64,000 bases of DNA from Alicyclobacillus tolerans (GCF_021739485.1 NZ_JAJFNK010000003.1:124001-188000); one strand, 5' to 3'; shown: positions 9,021 to 17,735, counted from the first letter of the stretch. The notes: generated by a model from the sequence alone, not told the origin. Numbers and translations are program-made.

Positions 9021-9992
9021 GTGAAGTATCGGAAACTTGGACGCAGCGGCCTCAAAGTCAGTGAAATTGCATTAGGAAGTTGGCTTACATATGGTGCGGC
9101 TGTCGACACGGGAGTCGCAAAGGAGTGCATTCGGACCGCCTACGACTTAGGCATCAATTTCTTCGATACGGCGAACGCGTACAACCGAGGTGCGGCGGAA
9201 GAAGTCGTCGGGTCCGTTTTAAGGGATTATCCACGAGAATCGTACGTGCTTGCTACCAAGGTTTACTTTCCAATGGGCGATGGTCCGAACGACAGGGGAT
9301 TGTCGCGCAAGCACATCGTCGAGCAATGCAATGCAAGCCTGAAACGTTTGGGTGTCGATTACGTGGATCTGTACCAGTGCCACCGTTTTGATGAGGAAAC
9401 GGACCTGGAAGAAACCCTGCGGGCCTTGGACGACCTCGTGACGCAAGGAAAGGTGTTGTACGTTGGCGTCAGCGAGTGGTCTGCCGTGCAAATTCAAGAC
9501 GCCGTAGCTTTGGCTCGGGAATTAAATTTGGATCGGATCGTCTCCAATCAGCCTATCTATAACATGCTGGTGCGCTACATCGAGCAGGACGTCCTGCCTG
9601 TTTCGCAGCGCTACGGAATCGGACAGGTTGTATTCTCGCCGCTGGCGCAAGGGATTTTGACGGGGAAATACAAGCGGGGTGCTGCCATTCCATCTGGGAC
9701 TCGAGGCAGCGACGAGGCGTCCAATCACTGGATCCAAACCTACATGACGGACGACGTTTTGGCTGGCGTTGAAAAACTAGGCCAGGTGGCGGCTGAACTG
9801 GGCGCGAGCCTGTCTCAACTGGCACTTGCGTGGGTACTCCGCCAACCAGGAGTATCCTCTGCGATTATCGGAGCGTCGCGGCCAGGGCAGGTTGTGGAAA
9901 ATGTCAAAGCCAGCGCGTTTGAGATTCCGGAAGATGCGCTCAAAGAGATTCAGGGAATTCTTGCAGAGATGTCGCCAAACCCAATCTGGTGA
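9021..9992 (+). CDS. aldo/keto reductase (potassium-channel beta-subunit-like class)
   Basis: A 323-residue NAD(P)H-dependent oxidoreductase with an (alpha/beta)8 fold. The catalytic tetrad is visible: Asp and Tyr in FDTANAYNRG, Lys in LATKVYFP and His in LYQCHRFD. The C-terminal cofactor region includes AIIGASRPGQVVENVKA. The N-terminus MKYRKLGRSGLKVSEIALGSW is typical of the AKR class related to channel beta subunits and bacterial general-stress reductases. The GTG start has GGGGAGGG seven bases upstream. It is monocistronic: a strong terminator follows at 10020. The substrate is unknown; a carbonyl-detoxifying or sugar-aldehyde role is inferred from family only. Confidence 0.9.
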   Translation: MKYRKLGRSGLKVSEIALGSWLTYGAAVDTGVAKECIRTAYDLGINFFDTANAYNRGAAEEVVGSVLRDYPRESYVLATKVYFPMGDGPNDRGLSRKHIVEQCNASLKRLGVDYVDLYQCHRFDEETDLEETLRALDDLVTQGKVLYVGVSEWSAVQIQDAVALARELNLDRIVSNQPIYNMLVRYIEQDVLPVSQRYGIGQVVFSPLAQGILTGKYKRGAAIPSGTRGSDEASNHWIQTYMTDDVLAGVEKLGQVAAELGASLSQLALAWVLRQPGVSSAIIGASRPGQVVENVKASAFEIPEDALKEIQGILAEMSPNPIW

Positions 9993-10019
9993 CAGGGCAT
10001 TCATATAAGACCGTTCACA

Positions 10020-10074
10020 CAAAGTGCCATCCTTTGACGCATTCAGCGCGTGTCAAGGAATGGCACTTTGTTTT
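10020..10074 (+). terminator. rho-independent terminator of the aldo/keto reductase gene
   Basis: AAAGTGCCAT (10021-10030) pairs with ATGGCACTTT (10060-10069), extended inward by TTGAC/GTCAA, and is followed by TTTGTTTT. Confidence 0.85.
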
Positions 10075-10229
10075 AAATCCCGCCTAAAAAAACTACGAAG
10101 CCCCAAATTGGGACCCCGCATACGCGTATTTTAATATTTTCACGAGTTGCTGACAAATTTCTACGTTTAAATTTTTAAGGAAAACACGCGATATTTGCCC
10201 GAGTTAACAAATTTGTCGAAAGTAGGCGC

Positions 10230-11564
10230 TCACTTGGCGTTAGAAGCGAAAGAAGACGCGATGGTCATGTTCCAACTCGTTCCATCCCAGTGGTATTGGA
10301 TCCCGGCTCTTAACAAAGCTTGCATGGCGGAATAAATCGGTACGTATGTCGTGAGACGTCCAGTACTCGGGTCATTTGCCGCGATGGATGGCGCGGTTCC
10401 GACCGTCGTGCCGTTTAAGCGGATTTGCGTTCGGCCCGATCCTAAATGAATGCTTGTCAAATTTACGCTCTGTCCGGACGGGATCGCGATGCTCCATGTA
10501 TCCCCATTCCACTGACTGGGGATTCCGAGCGCCTTCAGTGTTTGCATGACGTACCAAATAGGCATGTAGGTGGTGTTGTCTTTGACAAACGCAGGAACTT
10601 CGTTAACGAGGTTGCCGTTGACCAAAATAGCCCTTTCATCGCTCGGAACCGACAGTTCCTCAGGTACCCCCAAGGCCTGTTCCGCCAGCAGTGCAAACTC
10701 CTCTTGGCCCAACACGGACGGATGAATGTCCGGGAAGGGAAGCAGCAGTGTGGACGGATAGGGGTTAATGGCAGAATAGGCATTCGCAGTCAGACAGTGG
10801 GTTTGAGCAGCCGTCGATGCGATGATTGCGTTGGCTTGGCTGATGGTCTGTTCCGAGATGGTGTGCAGCGTCGTCAGTGCGGCTGGAATCGGATCGTAAA
10901 GGTTGTATAAAACGATTTGTGCATTCGTTTGTTGGCGAATGGCTGCAATGATGGCAGGAAGGTTGAGCTTCAGTTGGTACAATGCGTCTTGCAAATTCAG
11001 TTGGTCCTGAGAGGTCACAGTGACCGGTTGGCCAATGGCTGCCGCATTAATCAATGGTGCCGCTGCATGAAGCAAATCGTTGCTGCCGATATCGAGTGTA
11101 ACGACTTTCGCTTGTTTGAGGGCTTGTTGGTACGGGGCCGTCGACAGTGCCTTGAGTAAATCACTCGATGTGGCCCCGGGTACGCCCAAATCGTCAACGG
11201 TGCCTAGGTGCAAAGCTTTTCCGAGCAAATACGGAAACGCCTTTGTCGATGGGGCCTTGTTGTTGCCCAAGTTGTAACCAAATGTAATGGAGTCGCCCAG
11301 TGCCACCATGGCGTTTTGCGCGGGTTGCGCAGGGATGCTTGTGCCTGAAATGGTGTTGTTCGTGGTATTGGATGGGGTGGTCACTGCGCTGCCAGGTGTC
11401 TTGGAAGTACTGGTTGAACTGGTTGAACTGGTTGAACTGGTTGAAACTGAGGTGCTGTTGGTGCTGGACGTGCTAGCCAGGGCAGTGGTGAGCGGAGAAA
11501 ACGCCCCTGCAGTCAGTGCCGCCGCTGCGATGAACGCCAAAGCTTTGAATCGGTCCGTCTTCAT
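10230..11564 (-). CDS. secreted SGNH/GDSL hydrolase with C-terminal stalk domain
   Basis: The protein has 444 residues. A signal peptide (MKTDRFKALAFIAAAALTAG, cleavage after TALA) is followed by a Ser/Thr-rich linker (about 30-80). The SGNH hydrolase domain follows (80-295), with Ser in MVALGDSITFGYN, the Gly-x-Asn-Asp block IGSNDLLHA and the Asp-x-x-His block FPDIHPS. Residues about 300-440 form a domain with the pattern RAILVNG...TYMPIWYVMQTLKALGI, repeated with IYSAMQALLRAGI. It resembles copper-amine-oxidase N-terminal (stalk) domains and is shared with the GH18 protein at 30540. An extracellular esterase or lipase acting on wall or polymer substrates is likely. GAGGG lies 7 bases before ATG. 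Downstream (10075-10229) only AT-rich sequence with no clear terminator is seen. Confidence 0.85.
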   Translation of the reverse strand: MKTDRFKALAFIAAAALTAGAFSPLTTALASTSSTNSTSVSTSSTSSTSSTSTSKTPGSAVTTPSNTTNNTISGTSIPAQPAQNAMVALGDSITFGYNLGNNKAPSTKAFPYLLGKALHLGTVDDLGVPGATSSDLLKALSTAPYQQALKQAKVVTLDIGSNDLLHAAAPLINAAAIGQPVTVTSQDQLNLQDALYQLKLNLPAIIAAIRQQTNAQIVLYNLYDPIPAALTTLHTISEQTISQANAIIASTAAQTHCLTANAYSAINPYPSTLLLPFPDIHPSVLGQEEFALLAEQALGVPEELSVPSDERAILVNGNLVNEVPAFVKDNTTYMPIWYVMQTLKALGIPSQWNGDTWSIAIPSGQSVNLTSIHLGSGRTQIRLNGTTVGTAPSIAANDPSTGRLTTYVPIYSAMQALLRAGIQYHWDGTSWNMTIASSFASNAK

Positions 11565-11599
11565 ATTTCGCCCTCGCTCTCGTAACCTTTTCTACTGTT

Positions 11600-11605
11600 A
11601 TTATA
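11600..11605 (-). promoter_or_regulatory. -10 box for the SGNH hydrolase gene
   Basis: On the minus strand TATAAT lies about 36 bases upstream of the start codon. No strong -35 hexamer is visible. Confidence 0.45.
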
Positions 11606-11707
11606 CATGGATGTGGAAGACATGGATGGGGTAGTGAAGTGGGAAAGCGCACGAGACAAGTTGGCAAGCCAGGGAGAGCTAGTCTAAGTCGGAAACAATT
11701 CACTCTA

Positions 11708-11739
11708 AGAAAAAAGGCGCCCTGGGATACCGGGCGCCT
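11708..11739 (-). terminator. terminator of the alaR-alaT-purU operon
   Basis: Read on the minus strand, a GGCGCCC/GGGCGCC stem with a 9-base loop is followed by TTTTTTC. It lies 20 bases after the purU stop. Confidence 0.9.
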
Positions 11740-11758
11740 GCCGATTGAAACTGGGTCT

Positions 11759-12721
11759 TCAGGCAAAAACAATGGTCTTGTTTTCGTGAATCAAAATGCG
11801 GTCTTCCAGATGCCACTTGACGGCGCGCGCCAATACTGTGCGCTCCACGTGACGCCCAATGCGTTTAAGGTCTTCCGCTTCGTTTTTGTGGTCGACGCGA
11901 TGAACATCTTGTTCGATAATTGGGCCTTGGTCCAGTTCGGCAGTGACGTAATGAGCCGTAGCTCCAATCAGTTTAACCCCGCGTTCGTAGGCTCTGGTAT
12001 ACGGGTTGCGGCCAATAAAAGCGGGCAAGAAGGAATGGTGGATGTTGATGATTTTGCCCGGGTACAAGTCGACAAATTGAGCCGACAGGATTTGCATGTA
12101 GCGAGCCAGTACAACCAGGTCCACCTTTCCTGCTAACAGGCTCTGTTGTTCAAATTCCGCTTGCGTTTTGTTCGTTTTGTCTACCGGGATATAGTGAAAC
12201 GGGATTCCCAGGCGCTCGACCATGTCTTTTGCCTCATTGTGATTGCTTACGACCATCGCGATGTCCGCAAACAGGTCTCCAGCTTGCCACTGCCACAGCA
12301 GTTCGAGCAGGCAGTGGTCCTCCTTGGATGCGAAAATGGCGATCCGCTTTGGGATGCTCGCCTGTTCAATGCGCCAACTCATCCGAAACGTGTTTGCGAT
12401 CTCCGCAAACTCTGTCCGGATTCGGGGGAGTTGCTGCTCAATGTCCACGAGGTCAAACTCGATGCGCATGAAAAACAGCCCTGTCTCGGGGTTCGTGGAA
12501 TGCTGATCGGATTGAACGATGTTGGCTTGATGCCGGTACAGAAACTGGGCGACGGCAGCGACGATGCCAGGACGGTCCGGGCAGGAAATCAGAAGTCTGG
12601 CGCGGTTTGCCAATTCGCTGCGGCGTTCCGACCGCGAAGCTTGTGCTTGCTTGGAAGCCAACTCCGGCTTTTGGTCCTGCGTCAGATTCGCAGGTTTTTC
12701 GAACGAGGTTTCGTTGGACAT
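11759..12721 (-). CDS. purU: formyltetrahydrofolate deformylase
   Basis: The protein has 320 residues and hydrolyses 10-formyl-tetrahydrofolate to formate and tetrahydrofolate. After about 35 charged residues comes an ACT domain (RLLISCPDRPGIVAAVAQFL). A formyltransferase-type catalytic domain follows, with INIHHSFLPAF around residue 225 (catalytic His), GRNPYTRAYERG and the conserved Asp in AELDQGPIIEQDV. ATG 12721 (MSNETSFEKP) is chosen because AAGGAG sits 7 bases upstream within the end of the alaT gene; an in-frame ATG at 12739 would overlap that gene. It is the last gene of a three-gene operon with an aminotransferase and an Lrp-type regulator. Coupling of amino-acid state to one-carbon balance is suggested by the context. 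Confidence 0.92.
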   Translation of the reverse strand: MSNETSFEKPANLTQDQKPELASKQAQASRSERRSELANRARLLISCPDRPGIVAAVAQFLYRHQANIVQSDQHSTNPETGLFFMRIEFDLVDIEQQLPRIRTEFAEIANTFRMSWRIEQASIPKRIAIFASKEDHCLLELLWQWQAGDLFADIAMVVSNHNEAKDMVERLGIPFHYIPVDKTNKTQAEFEQQSLLAGKVDLVVLARYMQILSAQFVDLYPGKIINIHHSFLPAFIGRNPYTRAYERGVKLIGATAHYVTAELDQGPIIEQDVHRVDHKNEAEDLKRIGRHVERTVLARAVKWHLEDRILIHENKTIVFA

Positions 12722-12735
12722 GGCGGTCTCCTTCT

Positions 12736-13902
12736 TCACTTGACAGTCTGGATGTACTGGTGCATGCGCTCGAGCGCCCGTTCAATCTGTTCGATGGACG
12801 TGGCATAAGAGCAGCGGATGAACCCTTCGCCGCCCATGCCAAAGACATTGCCGGGTACGATGGCCACCTTGCCGTTCGTCAGCAGCCCTTCAGCGAACGC
12901 TTCTGAACTTAGTCCTGTAGAACGGATGTCAGGAAACGCATAAAACGCGCCCTTGGGTTCGTGACAGGCCAAGCCAATGTTGCGCAGGCCGTTCACAATG
13001 AGTTTGCGCCTCCGGTCATACTGTTCAATCATTTTATCCTTCTCGGAACGCCCGTTTTCCAGCGCTTCCAAGGCCGATTTTTGACCCATGATGGGGGCGC
13101 AAAGCATCGTATATTGGTGAATCTTCACCATAGCTTCAAGAATTTCGCGCGCTGCCGCGACATAACCAATGCGCCATCCTGTCATGGCAAATGCTTTTGA
13201 CATTCCACTGACCAGGATAGTCCTTTCTTTCATTCCCGGCAAAGCGGCAATGCTCGCATGCTTGCCTTCGTAGGTCAGTTCGGCATAGATTTCGTCCGAA
13301 ATGACAAACAAGTCGTGTTCCCGGATCACCTGAGCAATGGCCGCGAGGTCATCTTTGTTCATAATGGCTCCGGTGGGATTGCTCGGATAACACAAAATGA
13401 GAGCTTTGGTCTTCGGTGTAATAGACGCTTTGAGAACTTCTGGAGTCAAGCGGAAGTCGTCTTCGACACGCGTCGGGATTCCAATCGCTTCAGCACCGGC
13501 CAAAACTGCACACGGTCGATAGGAGACATAAGCGGGTTCTGGAATGAGAACTTCGTCTCCTGGACAGACCAAAGTGCGAAGGGCAATGTCAATCGCTTCA
13601 CTGGCTCCGACTGTGACAAGAATTTCGGAGCCGGGGTCGTATTCCAATTCGAACTCTGTTAAATAATCGGCAATCGCGCTGCGAAGTTCTGGAAGTCCGT
13701 GGTTGGACGTGTAGCTCGTATAGCCTCTTTCCAGTGAATAGACGCAGGCTTCGCGGACGTGCCACGGCGTGACAAAGTCTGGCTCGCCAACGCCCAGTGA
13801 GATGACGTCGTCCATTTGGCTGGCTAGGTCAAAGAACTTTCGAATTCCGGACGGTGGAATGTTACGGACCGTTGGCGAGAGGCGATCGTATAGACGAGTC
13901 AC
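12736..13902 (-). CDS. alaT: class I/II aminotransferase, AlaT/AspB-like
   Basis: A 388-residue PLP-dependent aminotransferase of fold type I. Visible are the substrate-binding segment SLGVGEPDF, YPSNPTGAIMN with the PLP-contacting Asn, SDEIYAELTY, and the Schiff-base Lys236 in SGMSKAFAMTGWRIGY. The gene begins with GTG in a GTGA overlap with the stop of an upstream Lrp/AsnC gene. That arrangement matches the Bacillus alaR-alaT (yugG-yugH) pair, where the enzyme is an alanine aminotransferase; the specific name rests on this synteny. Aspartate or aromatic specificity cannot be excluded. It is followed by purU after 14 bases. Confidence 0.85.
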   Translation of the reverse strand: MTRLYDRLSPTVRNIPPSGIRKFFDLASQMDDVISLGVGEPDFVTPWHVREACVYSLERGYTSYTSNHGLPELRSAIADYLTEFELEYDPGSEILVTVGASEAIDIALRTLVCPGDEVLIPEPAYVSYRPCAVLAGAEAIGIPTRVEDDFRLTPEVLKASITPKTKALILCYPSNPTGAIMNKDDLAAIAQVIREHDLFVISDEIYAELTYEGKHASIAALPGMKERTILVSGMSKAFAMTGWRIGYVAAAREILEAMVKIHQYTMLCAPIMGQKSALEALENGRSEKDKMIEQYDRRRKLIVNGLRNIGLACHEPKGAFYAFPDIRSTGLSSEAFAEGLLTNGKVAIVPGNVFGMGGEGFIRCSYATSIEQIERALERMHQYIQTVK

Positions 13903-14393
13903 GGCGTGATCACCAACCGGCGGTCGTCTTCGTGATCGTCAAAAATGACACCGTCAAACTTGTAGGTCTTCAGCCGGAAATGCGTTGTGGTCGAAGTAAT
14001 GTGTTCAATGGTAGACAGTTTTTCCGCAACAAACCGGGCCACTTCCTTTAAGTCGGTGCCTTCCACGATGACTTGCAAATCGTAGGCCCCGGACATCAAG
14101 GAAACGGAAGTGACTTCTGGAAAGCGGTAAATCCGCTCTGCAATGGCATCGAAACCGACCTCGCGCTGCGGGGTGACTTTCACGTCGATCACGGCTGTGA
14201 CCTGTTTTGCGTCCATCTTGTCCCAATTAATGACCGCAGAGTAGCGCAGGATGACTTTTTGCTGCTCAAAATCTGCAATGGCGCTGGAGACTTCAGCAGG
14301 ATCGAGATTTAACATCGCTGCGATGGTCTCGGAAGACAATCGCGAGTTTTCGTGCAATAAATGCAGAATGTCGAGCTTTGACTTGATGTCCAT
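13899..14393 (-). CDS. alaR: Lrp/AsnC-family regulator, AlaR-like
   Basis: The protein has 164 residues. An N-terminal helix-turn-helix (about 1-55, LDILHLLHENSRLSSETIAA) is followed by a RAM/ACT-like effector-binding domain (about 65-150), with the typical V-x-G-x-Y/D-L segment LMSGAYDLQVIVEGTDLKEVA. The family binds DNA as octamers or dimers responding to amino acids. It is the first gene of the operon with the aminotransferase and purU. The ATG has GGAG 8 bases upstream. By synteny it should control the alanine aminotransferase. Confidence 0.85.
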   Translation of the reverse strand: MDIKSKLDILHLLHENSRLSSETIAAMLNLDPAEVSSAIADFEQQKVILRYSAVINWDKMDAKQVTAVIDVKVTPQREVGFDAIAERIYRFPEVTSVSLMSGAYDLQVIVEGTDLKEVARFVAEKLSTIEHITSTTTHFRLKTYKFDGVIFDDHEDDRRLVITP

Positions 14394-14514
14394 GTGTTTC
14401 TCTCCACCTATTCAAAATATTTCCCTTAAGTATCGCAGATTCCAATGAGTTGGGAAACCCCCATGGTTTTGTGAGAACCGCGGAATTTTATGACGAAATG
14501 TCGACATGGAGCGA

Positions 14515-14545
14515 TTGACCACAACTTCGAGGGATTTGCTACAAT
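14515..14545 (+). promoter_or_regulatory. promoter of the NCS2 permease
   Basis: TTGACC at 14515 and TACAAT at 14540 are 19 bases apart. The -10 is extended (TGCTACAAT), which compensates for the long spacing. The leader is only about 25 bases, too short for a purine riboswitch. Confidence 0.6.
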
Positions 14546-14576
14546 ACAGATGTTTCCTGTAAAGGAGAGATAAAGG

Positions 14577-15893
14577 ATGGAAACCATGTATGGACTGCAG
14601 GACCGTCCACCTGGGACCGTTTTGTGGCTTTCCGCAATACAGTGGTTTGTCTTCACGATGACGAACTTGATTACCGTACCAATCGTGTTAGGCCAGGCGT
14701 TCGGCATGACGGCTCAACAAACGGCCATGTTTACCGATCGCACTTTTTTCGTTTCGGGTGCCATCGGCGTGTTGCAAGTCCTGTTTGGGCACCGTTATCC
14801 GATCATCGAAGGGCCTGCGGGAATGTGGTGGGGCGTGTTCATCGTGCTCATTCAAATGACCCGCGACATTGGCGGCAACATGCAAGTGCTTCAACAGCAG
14901 CTTGAATTTGGGCTGCTGATTGGCGGTCTTGTGTTTATTCTGCTGGCGGCGTTCCGCGCCCTTGATGCGGTGCGCAAGCTGTTTTCTCCGATGGTCACGG
15001 GAACTTTTCTCATTCTGTTATCGCTGCAGTTATCAAAATCGCTGATCGAAGGGGTACTGGGCATAGGATTTCGAGGCAGTCCGTATGTGGTGCCGAAGAT
15101 CGTCTTACTTTCCGTACTCTTAATTGCACTCACCCTCCTGATGATGATTCGGGGCAAGGGCTTGATCAAGAATCTGGCGGTTTTGATTGGACTGGCGGCG
15201 GGATGGGTCGTATATGCCCTGTTTGGGCTCGTCGACCTCCCGAGCACTCCGTCTCCACTTGTAGCTCTGCCGAAGTTGTTTCCGTTTGGCACGCCTCGTT
15301 TTCAGTTGGGGATTGCCATTACGGGCGCCATCACCGCCCTGATTCTGTTGTCCAACCTCATTGCCAGTATCCAGGCTTTGGCGAAAGCTGCTGGAGAAGA
15401 ACCCTCGGGCGCTTCATTTAACCGCGGCTCTATGGTAACCGGCCTCGGGACTTTGCTGGCTGGCTGCTTTGGGACCGTCGGAGCCGTACCGTTGACGGCC
15501 GCTGCGAGTTTGGTGTCCTTGACGGGGATCGCGTCGCGGTTGCCGTTTCTGATGTCTTCTGCCCTTGTTTTGGCATTGGGGTTTTTCCCGCGGGTCGGCC
15601 AACTCGTATCCACGCTTCCGTCTCCAGTCGGGTATGCCATCTTGTTTACGGTTTTTGGTCAACTGTTGGGGTTCGGCTTACGCGATATCCGGACACTGGC
15701 GCTGGACCAGCGCGATTTGTTTGTCATCAGCCTGTCTTTGTTAAGTGGAGTCGGTATTTTGTTTGTTCCAGGGACAGCGTGGCTGAACCTTCCTCGAGTG
15801 CTCGGGTACTTGCTCGACAACGGATTAATTGTGGGAGTCCTTCTCGTCTTGCTGTTGGAACACGTCGTGTTTCGCCGCAAAACTGCGCCTTAA
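14577..15893 (+). CDS. NCS2 (nucleobase:cation symporter) purine/xanthine permease
   Basis: The protein has 438 residues with about 12-14 hydrophobic helices. The nucleobase-ascorbate family features are FGHRYPIIEGPAGMWWGV early in the protein, and the helix 8-10 core with an A-A-G-E-E-P-S segment and a GCFGTVGAVPLTAAASLVSL stretch corresponding to the motif that follows the substrate-binding helix. It would import xanthine, uracil or related bases with protons across the cytoplasmic membrane. AAAGGAGAGATAAAGG precedes ATG. It is a single gene next to, but divergent from, the alaR-purU operon. The base specificity is not readable. Confidence 0.85.
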   Translation: METMYGLQDRPPGTVLWLSAIQWFVFTMTNLITVPIVLGQAFGMTAQQTAMFTDRTFFVSGAIGVLQVLFGHRYPIIEGPAGMWWGVFIVLIQMTRDIGGNMQVLQQQLEFGLLIGGLVFILLAAFRALDAVRKLFSPMVTGTFLILLSLQLSKSLIEGVLGIGFRGSPYVVPKIVLLSVLLIALTLLMMIRGKGLIKNLAVLIGLAAGWVVYALFGLVDLPSTPSPLVALPKLFPFGTPRFQLGIAITGAITALILLSNLIASIQALAKAAGEEPSGASFNRGSMVTGLGTLLAGCFGTVGAVPLTAAASLVSLTGIASRLPFLMSSALVLALGFFPRVGQLVSTLPSPVGYAILFTVFGQLLGFGLRDIRTLALDQRDLFVISLSLLSGVGILFVPGTAWLNLPRVLGYLLDNGLIVGVLLVLLLEHVVFRRKTAP

Positions 15894-16032
15894 AAGACGC
15901 GTGAAGACAAACGCATGCCATACGTAAAAAGTACTCAAAAATACAGAAAAAATGTACGATTCCTCGTGCCGTAATTGTCACGAAGAATACACACAATCTA
16001 AACCATTTCACAACAATTTCTCGATAAAAACT

Positions 16033-16158
16033 TGCTACAGTATGTAGCGGCAATACACAGTCTGTCGCCCTGGACGGGGAGTCGCTCACGCTGCTTACTT
16101 CGGGAGACGCGATGAAGCAGGCACCCAACAGCATCTGTAAGGCACAGGAGGACTTTGA
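16033..16158 (+). promoter_or_regulatory. promoter and possible structured leader RNA
   Basis: An extended -10 (TGCTACAGT, box 16033-16038) would start a leader of about 110 bases that can fold. GCGGCA/TGTCGC is one stem, and GCTGCTT/AAGCAGGC is a second. It is GC-rich and ends at the AGGAGG of the 16159 gene. I could not match it to a known riboswitch class, so the call is tentative. The 140 bases before it (15894-16032) show nothing recognisable. Confidence 0.35.
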
Positions 16159-16383
16159 ATGAGGGTCAAAATCAGCGAGTGTTCGAAACACAGTTATTGG
16201 TACGCCTCGCGCCTCAATGAAGTGTTTTCAGTCGTCCAAATCTGCGGCGGAATGCGCAAGTATGAAGTTGAAGTCGGAAGCAACAAAACGGCGTACGTGG
16301 ATTTTGGCGACGCGGTGGTCGTTCCTGATTCACCGCGGGTTGAAAATCAGCCCTCTCGCTCCACCATGGGCAGCCTTTCATAG
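16159..16383 (+). CDS. small conserved-looking protein of unknown function
   Basis: The protein has 74 residues. AGGAGG lies 6 bases before the ATG, one of the best ribosome binding sites in this region. The first 55 residues (MRVKISECSKHSYWYASRLN, then EVFSVV, then KYEVEVG, then AYVDFGDAVVV) look like a compact beta-rich domain with a C-S-x-x-x-Y-W-Y-A start. I recall similar small proteins in other Bacilli, but I assign no function. It probably shares a transcript with the MOSC gene 28 bases downstream. Confidence 0.55.
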   Translation: MRVKISECSKHSYWYASRLNEVFSVVQICGGMRKYEVEVGSNKTAYVDFGDAVVVPDSPRVENQPSRSTMGSLS

Positions 16384-16411
16384 CTGCACCAGATTGGGCA
16401 ACGTACAGGTG

Positions 16412-17134
16412 ATGAGACGGTTCGATGCTCTGCATATTTCTCCTGTGAAAGGTCGTGGTCCAGTGGACGACAAGGAAGCACAGGCACTCAAGGGCGTTGT
16501 ATGCTCCATTCAGGTTGGATTGCCTCAAGAGATTTTGGCTAAACCAGACGAGGATTTACCGAATTGGCGGACGGGATTCGTGAAGACTCCGGTGGCGGGA
16601 CCGGTATGGCTAGGTAAATTGAACCTGGCAGGAGACGGCCAGGCAGATTTGCAAAACCACGGCGGTGCGGACAAGGCGGTCCTTGGTTATGCAGCGCTTC
16701 ATTACGCACAATGGCAGGTTGACTTGCACATGCAATTGCCGTACGGTGCGTTCGGGGAAAACTTTACTTTTGACGGGTTGTCTGAGGACACGGTCTGCAT
16801 CGGCGATGTATACCAGATTGGCGATGCAGTGCTTCAGGTCTCTCAGCCTCGCGGTCCGTGTTGGAAAATTTCTAGGCGGTGGGGAATACCGGACCTTTTG
16901 GCAAGAGTACAAAACACGGGACGCACCGGATGGTACTTCCGGGTTCTTCAGGAAGGCGGTGTGCAGGCGGGTGACGTTGTGTACCCATTGAGCCGCGTAC
17001 ACCCAGACCTGAGCATCTCAGTCGTCAGTGGTGTTGTGAATGCGAAGCAGCCGGACCTTGCGATGATAAAGAAATTGGCCGACTGTGAAGAGTTGGCGCA
17101 GGGGTGGAGGGACAAAGCGGCCAAAAGGCTGTAA
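16412..17134 (+). CDS. MOSC-domain protein, YiiM-like
   Basis: The protein has about 240 residues. The MOSC core runs from IQVGLPQEILAK through TPVAGPVWLGKLNLAGDGQ, NHGGADKAVLGYAALHY, GAFGENFTFDGLSEDTVCIG and VSQPRGPCWKI. The Cys of GPCWK is the residue that carries sulfur or molybdenum ligand in this superfamily. YiiM-type proteins handle molybdopterin-bound or N-hydroxylated substrates, but the exact reaction is not determinable. The start is uncertain: ATG 16412 or GTG 16463 are both in frame, and neither has an ideal ribosome binding site. About 270 bases after the gene (17135-17402) contain no gene; an inverted repeat GCAAAAC/GTTTTGC lies at 17368-17391 near the sinR end. Confidence 0.85.
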   Translation: MRRFDALHISPVKGRGPVDDKEAQALKGVVCSIQVGLPQEILAKPDEDLPNWRTGFVKTPVAGPVWLGKLNLAGDGQADLQNHGGADKAVLGYAALHYAQWQVDLHMQLPYGAFGENFTFDGLSEDTVCIGDVYQIGDAVLQVSQPRGPCWKISRRWGIPDLLARVQNTGRTGWYFRVLQEGGVQAGDVVYPLSRVHPDLSISVVSGVVNAKQPDLAMIKKLADCEELAQGWRDKAAKRL

Positions 17135-17402
17135 TCCATGGCCGATAGGGCGTGCAAAGCCTGCAGAAACGGTTCGGGCTATGCCGAGGACGGTGCTCAC
17201 TGCAAAACGGCGGTGGGAGAACCTTACAGGCCAAAAAAAGAGCAAGACCTTAGTTTGAGGCCCTGCTGAGTACACCGAGGAACGGTGCCATAGAGAGAGT
17301 GTTGACCAAAGACAGAATAACTCGGAACCCCATTTGGGCACATGACACCTTAAGATGATCGTATACTGCAAAACGTACTAGTCTGTTTTGCTTAGGGGCG
17401 AA

Positions 17403-17735
17403 TCATTTTCCCTCTTTGTCAATTCTCCAGCGCTGAAACTCCAGCCATTCTCGAAATTGCTCTTTACTGACGCCGGAATTCATGGCTTCTTTAGCGAGGT
17501 CCATCCAGTCTGGATCTAGACTGATTGGCGTATCGGACGATTCTTCTCCTAAAAGGGCCTGGATGGACACGTTCAAAACGGAAGCAAGTTTTTCGATGAC
17601 CTGTATAGACGGGTTGCCCTGGATGTTCCGTTCGATAGCGCTCAGGTACGACTTGGCAATGTCGGCCCTTTCCGCGAGCTCGGACAAGGAAAGTCCACGT
17701 GCAAGCCGCAACTGTTGAATACGTTTTCCAATCAT
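17403..17735 (-). CDS. sinR: SinR-type master regulator
   Basis: The protein has 110 residues, nearly the length of Bacillus SinR (111). Residues 1-65 form a Cro/C1 helix-turn-helix (MIGKRIQQLRLARGLSLSEL, then AKSYLSAIERNIQGNPSIQ), which closely follows the SinR pattern including AKSYLS-x-IERN-x-Q-x-NPSIQ. Residues 75-110 (LDPDWMDLAKEAMNSGVSKE, then QFREWLEFQRWR) form the multimerisation helix-hook that binds SinI. SinR represses biofilm-matrix genes. ATG 17735 is chosen because GAGGGGA lies 8 bases upstream and the protein then aligns with the SinR N-terminus. It follows sinI in the same direction, as in Bacillus, but has its own promoter. Confidence 0.93.
   Translation of the reverse strand: MIGKRIQQLRLARGLSLSELAERADIAKSYLSAIERNIQGNPSIQVIEKLASVLNVSIQALLGEESSDTPISLDPDWMDLAKEAMNSGVSKEQFREWLEFQRWRIDKEGK

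Noticed and set aside
14521..14576. Purine riboswitch before the NCS2 permease
   Set aside because: The leader between the mapped-looking promoter and the start is only about 25-30 bases, too short for the aptamer.
16045..16158. Manganese (yybP-ykoY) riboswitch, because of GGGGAGT
   Set aside because: The other conserved blocks of that class are missing; only the short GGGGAGT resemblance is present.
15727..16191. 154-residue minus-strand frame overlapping the end of the permease gene
   Set aside because: It overlaps the permease 3' end antisense, runs through the promoter region of the MOSC unit and shows no protein family features.
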